A model generated the notes under the pieces. That model was given only the letters and a program-made list of their open reading frames with translations, had not been told where the DNA came from and made no database searches. DNA of 64,000 bases, taken from NCBI RefSeq assembly GCF_001766835.1, contig NZ_LKEU01000012.1, positions 30,752 to 94,751 of the forward strand, written 5' to 3'. Both the position numbers and the translations under genes were made by a program. The stretch is from Acetobacterium wieringae. GTDB taxonomy: Bacteria; Bacillota; Clostridia; Eubacteriales; Eubacteriaceae. Below are positions 55,440 to 62,343 of this stretch, one piece after another (position 1 is the first letter of the stretch; each line of letters begins with the position of its first letter).

Positions 55440-56975
55440 TTAAAACGCAAGGATAAATTGAAACAGCTTAAATGAAAGCTGCAGATCAAAGATAACCTGT
55501 TGATCAGTCAGATCAATTTTACACAGCTCCTCAATTTTCTTGAGTCGATAAATAAGGGTACCCCGCTGAATGTACAAATCCTGAGATGCCTTGAGCTGCT
55601 TGCAGTTGTTATCCAGATAAGCAACAAGCGTTGGCAACAGGGCAGCCCCTTTCTTTTGATCATATGCCTGCAATTGTTTAATACAGGGGTTTAAATAACT
55701 TTCAATATCGCCGAGTTTCACAAAGGCATAAATCATGCTGCTGAGGCGATGCTCTTTAAAATTAAATAACTGGTCGTCAAGACCTAGATAATTTCCAATA
55801 TCAATCGCCATCAGGGCTTGGCGGTAGAGTCTGGCAAGATCAGAAATTTTTTCTTCGCCATTGCTGACCCCGGCACACAGCTGATTTTTTTTCAGGAAGT
55901 GTGCTAAGTTTTCAGACTCCTGAGCACTGAGACTGCTTAATTGATCGTGATTGATCAAAATGACAATATGATCGTTATAAATCACCGCACAGGAACTGGT
56001 AATGAGTTTAAGGATGGCATCACTAATTTTCTTCAGCTGGGTTTTGTTTAAAAAGACATGCTGAGACTGAATTGTCAGAATAAAGAAATTCTTTTTGGGC
56101 AGCCAGTTAACGTTACGGATCCGGGCAACTAGTTCAGCATCATTTTTAAACCGTTCATCCAGAATATCAGTAATGATTAATTCTAACCGGTTGTCAGTTA
56201 GATAGCTGCGGCTGTCATGTGTTTTAAAATATAAGGCCAGCATATCACCGAAATAGCAGAGGCAGGAAAAATCACCTTCGCTGATGGGATGATTTTTTTG
56301 GATCAGACTGATGATGGCAACCCGGTTGCCGTTTAAGACCACACTTTTAGCTGATGCCCAACTGTCGCCATGCATGGGGTGGTTATAGGCGGCGTCCCGG
56401 TTATCTAATAATGTCAAGGCCCGTTTTAAAACCTGGGAAGCCTGACTATCCAGGTCGGCATAGCCTTTTTCAACAGTGAGCTTCCAAACCTCATCGTCGA
56501 CAGAGTCGTCCGGAGTAAAACCGAGAACTTTCATGGAATTGTCGAGGATCATCATGGGATTGGTCAAAATCCGGTGGGCACATTCAATCAGCTGATGAAT
56601 GTCCACATTTTTCATCACCAGAGACAGCAACTCATCGCCCCACTGAAAATAGCGGCGCATAACATCCCGGCAAATCTCGAATAATTGTGATAAGGAAGCA
56701 GCCGAATAAATAATCAAGGCACAGGGTGGCAGAACTTCGCTGTCGTCCGTCTCTTTTCGGGTTGCCAAAATTAACATCTCGGAAGGAATATGAACATAAG
56801 CGTCCTGGTTATAGTCGCTCCAGTCGACAATGACATAGCTGATATCGGTTGGAATTTTACTTTTCTTGGAGAAACAGACATCATCAACGTATATATTTTT
56901 GTTATAAGCGGTTCCTTTGCGGCAAAGCACGCACGATTTAAGGCCATCGTAAAGCATGGACATGGTTACTCTCAT
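55440..56975 (-). CDS. PucR-family transcription regulator
   Basis: A 511-residue regulator with C-terminal helix-turn-helix LKASQDLYIQRGTLIYRLKKIEELCKIDL (about residues 463-491), an N-terminal domain, and a central sensor-like region (about 125-260). It is a paralogue of the two others in this window. It is divergent from the SDR-AOR-FdhD operon, with two identical palindromes in the 314-base intergenic region. Confidence 0.88.
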   Translation of the reverse strand: MRVTMSMLYDGLKSCVLCRKGTAYNKNIYVDDVCFSKKSKIPTDISYVIVDWSDYNQDAYVHIPSEMLILATRKETDDSEVLPPCALIIYSAASLSQLFEICRDVMRRYFQWGDELLSLVMKNVDIHQLIECAHRILTNPMMILDNSMKVLGFTPDDSVDDEVWKLTVEKGYADLDSQASQVLKRALTLLDNRDAAYNHPMHGDSWASAKSVVLNGNRVAIISLIQKNHPISEGDFSCLCYFGDMLALYFKTHDSRSYLTDNRLELIITDILDERFKNDAELVARIRNVNWLPKKNFFILTIQSQHVFLNKTQLKKISDAILKLITSSCAVIYNDHIVILINHDQLSSLSAQESENLAHFLKKNQLCAGVSNGEEKISDLARLYRQALMAIDIGNYLGLDDQLFNFKEHRLSSMIYAFVKLGDIESYLNPCIKQLQAYDQKKGAALLPTLVAYLDNNCKQLKASQDLYIQRGTLIYRLKKIEELCKIDLTDQQVIFDLQLSFKLFQFILAF

Positions 56976-57034
56976 TAATAATTACCTCAGCAGATTAAAG
57001 ATTCAAAAAAACAGACCGGTAGTTAATATTCATC

Positions 57035-57047
57035 ATACAAAATGTAT
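57035..57047. promoter_or_regulatory. Candidate PucR operator, copy 1
   Basis: ATACA-AAA-TGTAT inverted repeat in the region between the third PucR gene and the SDR operon. An identical 13-base copy lies exactly 63 bases downstream. Confidence 0.6.
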
Positions 57048-57097
57048 GGTGATTTCAATAAAATTCGCTAACAAAACAATGTTGTTAAAATATCATA

Positions 57098-57110
57098 ATA
57101 CAAAATGTAT
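57098..57110. promoter_or_regulatory. Candidate PucR operator, copy 2
   Basis: Identical to the copy at 57035. The 63-base distance is about six helical turns, so both sites face the same side of the DNA, as for cooperative or looping binding. It is about 55 bases upstream of a -10 box. Confidence 0.6.
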
Positions 57111-57161
57111 AAAAAGAAAAGCAATTTTGAAATTAATGTAGAATGTAATTTGATAAGCCAG

Positions 57162-57171
57162 TTGCTATAAT
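57162..57171 (+). promoter_or_regulatory. Extended -10 promoter of the SDR-AOR operon
   Basis: TGCTATAAT has the extended -10 form (TG-N-TATAAT). The -35 region is poor, as expected of an activator-dependent promoter. The SDR gene starts about 120 bases downstream. Confidence 0.5.
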
Positions 57172-57289
57172 GATAACGATTGTAATAGCGATTTAAAAAT
57201 TATTGATGTGTTGAGATCGGTTTTGTTTAGACTGCAAAAAAATGCATGTTGATTTTTAAATCCAAACTAAAAATATGAAGGAGTAAAAA

Positions 57290-58051
57290 ATGGGCAGATT
57301 AGAAAACAAGATTGCAGTAGTAACTGGAGCAACATCCGGTATTGGGGAAGCCGTTTCGTTGATGTATGTCAAAGAAGGTGCAAAAGTTGTTTGTGTCGGC
57401 AGAAATGCGGAAAAAGGAAACGAACTGGTTAAAAAAATTGAAGCAATAGGCGGCGAAGGTTCTTTTGTTCAATGCGATTTGCGTAAATTTGAAGATATCG
57501 AAAAATTAAAAGCGGCGGTTGATGAAAAATATGATCATGTTGATATTCTTTTTAATTCAGCCGGCGTTCTGGTACACAAACCGTTTTTAGAGCAAAACAA
57601 AGAAGATTTCGATTTAATTATGGAAACCAATTATCGGGCTTACGTCTGGACGATGCAGGCTTTCATCCCGGGCATGGTGGCCGCCGGCAAAGGCAGCATC
57701 ATTAACGTCGCATCTATTTCGTCAATCTGGCCAGAACTGAATTCTTATTTCTATGGTGCTATGAAAGCGGCTGTTACCAACCTTTCCCGAAATGTCGCCA
57801 AGGAATTTGCCCGCCAAGGGATTCGGATCAACTGTATTTTACCAGGACCAATTAATACCGGCATGACACCGGACTTCATTAAAAACAGCAAAGAAGCGCA
57901 ACAGGGAATGATTGACACAGTGTGTATGGTCGGTCGTTTGGGTGAACCAGATGATATCGCTTATCCAGCCGTGTACCTGGGATCCGATGAGTCTTCTTTT
58001 GTAACCGGAACCAATATCGTTGTTGACGGCGGCGTGTGTATTAGCAACTAA
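57290..58051 (+). CDS. Short-chain dehydrogenase/reductase
   Basis: A 253-residue classical SDR. The cofactor loop is TGATSGIGEA (about residues 13-22), NNAG is replaced by FNSAG, and the catalytic residues lie in ASISS and Tyr-Gly-Ala-Met-Lys (about 142-160). It interconverts an alcohol and a carbonyl with NAD(P). Being the first gene of the AOR operon, it may make or use the aldehyde that AOR oxidises. GAAGGAG stands upstream. Confidence 0.88.
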   Translation: MGRLENKIAVVTGATSGIGEAVSLMYVKEGAKVVCVGRNAEKGNELVKKIEAIGGEGSFVQCDLRKFEDIEKLKAAVDEKYDHVDILFNSAGVLVHKPFLEQNKEDFDLIMETNYRAYVWTMQAFIPGMVAAGKGSIINVASISSIWPELNSYFYGAMKAAVTNLSRNVAKEFARQGIRINCILPGPINTGMTPDFIKNSKEAQQGMIDTVCMVGRLGEPDDIAYPAVYLGSDESSFVTGTNIVVDGGVCISN

Positions 58052-58112
58052 GATAAAGTATCAAACAACTGAAAGAGGGCAACAAAAAATTTGATGAGGA
58101 TGTAAGCGAAAA

Positions 58113-58610
58113 ATGACGAATAATAATAGTAATCTTGGGCCAAAAGAGCTAGGCCGGCACGTCATTCAGCATGCCAAGGAATATTCAGTCTGCGTGGGCT
58201 GTAATGCCTGTGAAATTGTCTGCAGTCTGGTGCACGAGGGTGCAGCGGGGCAGATGTTGCGACGGATTTTTCTGGAACGGGATACCATCAATCTGGAGGA
58301 TCATACGATTTTAACCTGCCAGCATTGTCAAGATCATCCCTGTTATGAAGCCTGTCCCAAAAAAGATCAAGCAATCTGTATTGAAGCGGATAGCGGCATT
58401 GTTTATATCAATGAAGCAGATTGTATTGGCTGTAAAAAATGCTACAAAGCCTGTCCCTATGAGCCCAAAAGAATCAATTATGACACAGTGTCAAAAAAAG
58501 CGAAAAAATGCGATTTGTGCCGCAATCGTGAAGCGGGTCAGGCCTGTATTGAGTATTGCCAGGTACAATGTCTCGCGCTGTCAGAGGCTGACTTAGGGAG
58601 GGAAAACTAA
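58113..58610 (+). CDS. Four-cluster ferredoxin-like subunit (AorA/HycB type)
   Basis: A 165-residue protein with 16 or more Cys in four groups: CVGCNACEIVC, CQHCQDHPCYEAC, CIGCKKCYKAC and CDLCRNREAGQACIEYCQVQC. This fits four [4Fe-4S] clusters, as in the small subunit AorA of the Aromatoleum aldehyde oxidoreductase and in HycB/DmsB-type proteins. It lies one base upstream of the AOR gene, so it is very likely the electron-transfer subunit of that enzyme. There is no signal peptide. Confidence 0.85.
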   Translation: MTNNNSNLGPKELGRHVIQHAKEYSVCVGCNACEIVCSLVHEGAAGQMLRRIFLERDTINLEDHTILTCQHCQDHPCYEACPKKDQAICIEADSGIVYINEADCIGCKKCYKACPYEPKRINYDTVSKKAKKCDLCRNREAGQACIEYCQVQCLALSEADLGREN

Positions 58611-58611
58611 G

Positions 58612-60663
58612 ATGAAGAGAGAATTATGCGGCTATGCCGGAAAAATCTTGCGGGTCAATCTGACAACAAAGGAAATCACCGAACAACCAATTTGGGATTA
58701 TGTACCCAAATACCTGGGCGGGCGTGGAGTCGCCAACAAAATCTTCTGGGATGAGGTGAAACCGGGAGTCAAAGCCCTCGATCCGGAAAATAAGCTGATC
58801 ATCATGACCGGGGCAACCACCGCCACCGGTATTCCCACTGGCGGCAGGATTGTCATTGCCGGGATTGCACCCCAATGTTATCCGGAGCAGTATGCCTGGT
58901 CCGGAATGGGCGGCTGGTTTGGCTCAGAGCTTAAATATGCCGGTTATGATGGGATTGTCCTTGAAGGTGCCCTGGAAAAACCGGGCTATCTCTTTATTGA
59001 CGACCAGACGGTAGAAATCCGCGATGCCTTGGCAGCCGGCATTTGGGGGCTATATACCTATGATACCCAGATCAAACTGGAGTCTATTCATGGGAAAGAT
59101 GTCAAAAGTATTGTCATTGGCCCGGCTGGCGAAAACCTGCTGCGGATGGCAATTGTGGCCACTGCCAATGAAACCGCCGCCGGCAAAGGCGGGTTCGGTG
59201 CAGTCATGGGTTCAAAGCTGTTAAAGGGCATCTGCGTCAGAGGCACCGGCAGTATCAAACCGGCAGATGTGAACAAGGTGCTGGAACTCAGAAAAACCAT
59301 GGGCACCCCAGGTTTTAATACCAATCCGATTAAGGAATCACCGAAGTTTTTTGGTCATGGCCAGGAAGCAGAAGTGGAAGGGGGACTGCGAGAATACAAT
59401 ACCACCTGCAGTCATGGATGCAACCAGCATTGTCCCCGACTGATGATGGATATCAAGAGCACCACCTGGAAACAGGAACGGATGAATCAGGTGTCAAAAT
59501 GTGTAGGTCCCTTTGCCATTGAGTGGAAATACGATTGCGCCTGGATGCCGGCCCAAACCTATGTCACCGAAAAAAACAATACTGCCGCCTGCGCCATGAT
59601 GTCCGGAGCAGCACCGCCACCGGACTTTTCTGATCCTGAAATTCCGATTCTCTTTGACGAACACCAGGGTGATGAATACAATTTTTGGGGTCCGGACTAC
59701 AACCGTGGGATGACCATTAATGAGCTGTGCAGTCAGTATGGCGTCAATAAGTGGGATATCATTGTCTGGCTGATGACCTGGCTGTCCATGGGTAATGCAG
59801 AAGGGGTCTTTGATGACATTGACTTTGGCATGGAAATCGATGTGGAATCGGAAGACTTCATGAAATACATGCTGGACATGATTGTCTACCGTAAAGGTTA
59901 TTATGGTAATCTGTTTGCCGAAGGCATGTCCCGGGCAATACGGGAAATGGGCAAAGAAAAATTCGGCGACACTATTTATCAGCAGCGAAAGTCCCGACGA
60001 TTAGGCGGTAAACAATTGGATATTCCCATCAGTTTTGAAGTAGCCTGGGGATATTCAGCCCATTGGAATGGCCGCGGTTATGAAGGAACGGTACCGTTAG
60101 ATACCTGGCTGCCCATAGCTGTTGAAATGATGACCTCCACCCGGGATGCTCAGACCAACACTCATCACAAGGATACCACCGACTATATTCATGCCATGAA
60201 AACAGATCCCTATGGCAGTCTGGCGGGCCCCCAATCAGTGATCATGAATGAAACGAAGTCAGAATTGAAGGAAGCCATCACCACCTGTGACTGGCAGCTG
60301 CCGGATATGTTCTGGATGACGGCCGAAACCGAGTTATTTGAAGCGGCCACCGGGGCCGGCCTGACTCAGGAAGAGATTGAAACAGCTGCCAACCGGATCA
60401 AAAATTTATTCCGGGCCATTACCATCCGTAATTACGACCGAACCCGACAAATGGAAGTCGATGAGATTGTCCCCTTTCATCGTTATCCGGATGCTGACGG
60501 TATTTGCATTGATGAAGATGGATTTAATACTTTTGTGTCCAACTATTATCGTTTGCGCGGTTGGGATGAAAAAACCGGCTGGCCGACCCGAGAAACCTAT
60601 GAAAAACTGGGATTGGGCGACGTGGCTAATGAATTGGCAGCGCTGGGTAAATGCCCACAATAA
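58612..60663 (+). CDS. Tungsten aldehyde:ferredoxin oxidoreductase family catalytic subunit
   Basis: A 683-residue enzyme of the AOR family. The N-terminal GYAGKILRVNLTTKEI, the GMGGWFGSELKYAGYDGIVLEG block and the GPAGENLLRMA...GKGGFGAVMGSKLLKGI block (about residues 165-205) bind the bis-pyranopterin. The cluster site Cys-x3-Cys-x3-Cys lies in CSHGCNQHCPRL (about 266-277). It is about 70 residues longer than classical AOR, nearer AorB/BamB-type members. It oxidises an aldehyde to an acid, or reduces the acid. The substrate is unknown; SDR and PucR context suggests an aromatic or other xenobiotic aldehyde. Confidence 0.88.
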   Translation: MKRELCGYAGKILRVNLTTKEITEQPIWDYVPKYLGGRGVANKIFWDEVKPGVKALDPENKLIIMTGATTATGIPTGGRIVIAGIAPQCYPEQYAWSGMGGWFGSELKYAGYDGIVLEGALEKPGYLFIDDQTVEIRDALAAGIWGLYTYDTQIKLESIHGKDVKSIVIGPAGENLLRMAIVATANETAAGKGGFGAVMGSKLLKGICVRGTGSIKPADVNKVLELRKTMGTPGFNTNPIKESPKFFGHGQEAEVEGGLREYNTTCSHGCNQHCPRLMMDIKSTTWKQERMNQVSKCVGPFAIEWKYDCAWMPAQTYVTEKNNTAACAMMSGAAPPPDFSDPEIPILFDEHQGDEYNFWGPDYNRGMTINELCSQYGVNKWDIIVWLMTWLSMGNAEGVFDDIDFGMEIDVESEDFMKYMLDMIVYRKGYYGNLFAEGMSRAIREMGKEKFGDTIYQQRKSRRLGGKQLDIPISFEVAWGYSAHWNGRGYEGTVPLDTWLPIAVEMMTSTRDAQTNTHHKDTTDYIHAMKTDPYGSLAGPQSVIMNETKSELKEAITTCDWQLPDMFWMTAETELFEAATGAGLTQEEIETAANRIKNLFRAITIRNYDRTRQMEVDEIVPFHRYPDADGICIDEDGFNTFVSNYYRLRGWDEKTGWPTRETYEKLGLGDVANELAALGKCPQ

Positions 60664-60706
60664 GCATTGTCTGTGAAATTTAAAAGATAAACTGAGGAGG
60701 CGAAAA

Positions 60707-61531
60707 GTGATGGATAAGATATTGGTATTGTCATCAGAAAAGAAGACCAGTGGCTGTTATCGGCTGGCAGAGGGGCGGTGGACGGAACAAAAGCTTTCTT
60801 TGCCGGAAGAAATGCCGCTGACGATTTTTGTCAATGGCCATGAACTGGTAACCATTCTTTGTTCGCCTTCCAGTTTGAACTTTCTGGTGATTGGCTATTT
60901 GTTTTCAGAAGGACTTATCAAAGCAGTAAATGATATTGATATTTTAAGGGTCTGCGAAAGCAGTCGGCTGGCCGATGTCCGGCTAAAAAACGAAGTCACC
61001 ATCAGCACCGAAAAACGGATTCTGACCTCCGGCTGTGGCGGTGGAATGAGTCTGGGAACAGCGATGCCCAAAATCATCATCTGTTCGGATTTAAAAATTA
61101 CGCCAGCGAGGATTTTTGATCTGATCCGGCAAATGGTCAAAAGCGGCTCTGCCTATCGCTTAACCGGCGGGGTACACACCACTGTGCTGTGTGATCATGA
61201 CGTGATTCTGGCCATGGGGGAAGATATTGGTCGCCATAACACCCTAGATAAAGTAATTGGTAACTGCATGATGTGTGAGATCAACCCGAAAGATAAGATC
61301 TTAATGACAACCGGAAGAATTGCATCAGAGATTCTTAAAAAAGTAGTAATGCTGGAAGTGCCCATGGTTGTTTCGCTTAGTTCACCGACTGATGAGGCGG
61401 TAAACCTGGCCCGAAGCCTCGGCGTTACCTTAATTGGTTATGTTCGTGGTCAAAACATGACCGTGTATGCCAATGGGCAACGTTTGGAAGCCGGTCAGGA
61501 AACAGAGATACTTTGTGCTTCAAAAGGATAA
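60707..61531 (+). CDS. fdhD: FdhD-type sulfurtransferase
   Basis: A 274-residue protein of the FdhD family, which passes sulfur from a cysteine desulfurase to the pyranopterin cofactor of formate dehydrogenases. TSGCGGGMSLG (about residues 105-115) holds one Cys where E. coli FdhD has Cys-x-x-Cys. GEDIGRHNTLDKVIG (about 168-182) and TTGRIASEILKKV are hallmark blocks. It ends the operon of the tungsten AOR rather than one for formate dehydrogenase. GTG (60707) and ATG (60710) are both possible starts behind GAGGAGG. Confidence 0.9.
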   Translation: MMDKILVLSSEKKTSGCYRLAEGRWTEQKLSLPEEMPLTIFVNGHELVTILCSPSSLNFLVIGYLFSEGLIKAVNDIDILRVCESSRLADVRLKNEVTISTEKRILTSGCGGGMSLGTAMPKIIICSDLKITPARIFDLIRQMVKSGSAYRLTGGVHTTVLCDHDVILAMGEDIGRHNTLDKVIGNCMMCEINPKDKILMTTGRIASEILKKVVMLEVPMVVSLSSPTDEAVNLARSLGVTLIGYVRGQNMTVYANGQRLEAGQETEILCASKG

Positions 61532-61673
61532 TAGCGAACAATAAAAGACACCACTATCATTGGAATTATTAAATCAATAACAATTTAGATTTGTAACAAG
61601 CGATTTAACCGGAAGTTTAAGTGGTTACTCAAATAGTTCATAAAGGAATATTGATATGGAGATAATCAGAAGA

Positions 61674-61702
61674 CCTTGTAGATTGCTGCAAGGTTTTTTG
61701 AA
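61674..61702 (+). terminator. Terminator between fdhD and the NuoE-like gene
   Basis: CCTTGTAG-ATTG-CTGCAAGG (eight pairs, one G-T) followed by TTTTTT. It separates the AOR operon from the downstream NADH-module genes. Confidence 0.8.
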
Positions 61703-61782
61703 TAATTAAAAGCTTTCTAAATGTTATGAAAACCAATAGTGTGAACACCTTAAGGACCCTGTTAAGAAAGAAAGGAAGAATA

Positions 61783-62343
61783 ATGAGTCAAAATACAAAA
61801 ATATCTGGCTGTGGCTGCCACAGTGACCAGCCCAATCCCTTTGCGGAACTTTCACCGGTGCTGGATCGTTACGCCGACATCCCCGGAAGTTTGATTACGA
61901 TCCTTCAGAAAGCCCAGGAGCTCTACGGTTTTTTATCGGTTGAGCTGATGCGCCATATTGCCCTGGAAACCCACACCAGCATTGCCAAGGTTTACGGGGT
62001 GGCCACCTTCTATACCCAATTCCGCTTTGAACCGGTGGGGAAATACCTGATCATGCTCTGTCAGGGCACAGCCTGTCACGTCAACGGCTCCAAACAGGTC
62101 GAAGAAGCCGTGATGGACTACCTCGACATCAAAGAAGGCGAAACCACCTCCGACGGACTGTTCACCCTGAACAACGTGGCTTGTCTGGGCTGCTGCAGCT
62201 TATCCCCGGTGATGATGATCAACGACGACACCTATGGTCAGTTGACTAAAGACAAGGTGACGAATATTCTGACCGAGTTAAAAGAACAGGCCGGTAACGG
62301 GACAACGGATTTCGAAAAAGCACCTCAGGAGGTGACGGCATGA
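61783..62343 (+). CDS. NuoE-like [2Fe-2S] subunit (HydC type)
   Basis: A 186-residue thioredoxin-like [2Fe-2S] protein. The cluster ligands are visible in CQGTACHVNG (about residues 98-107) and CLGCCSLSP (about 139-147). A Cys-rich N-terminus (SGCGCHSDQ) is extra. It pairs with NuoF-type subunits in complex I and in electron-bifurcating hydrogenases or formate dehydrogenases. Codon use is strongly biased, which suggests high expression. It overlaps the next gene by four bases. The ATG behind AAAGGAAG is chosen over an upstream in-frame ATG at 61726. Confidence 0.88.
   Translation: MSQNTKISGCGCHSDQPNPFAELSPVLDRYADIPGSLITILQKAQELYGFLSVELMRHIALETHTSIAKVYGVATFYTQFRFEPVGKYLIMLCQGTACHVNGSKQVEEAVMDYLDIKEGETTSDGLFTLNNVACLGCCSLSPVMMINDDTYGQLTKDKVTNILTELKEQAGNGTTDFEKAPQEVTA

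Noticed and set aside
61656..61709. 17-codon frame with AAAGGA site ending at the terminator before the NuoE-like gene
   Set aside because: It could be a leader peptide, but the codons show no run of one amino acid and the hairpin is explained as the terminator of the AOR operon.
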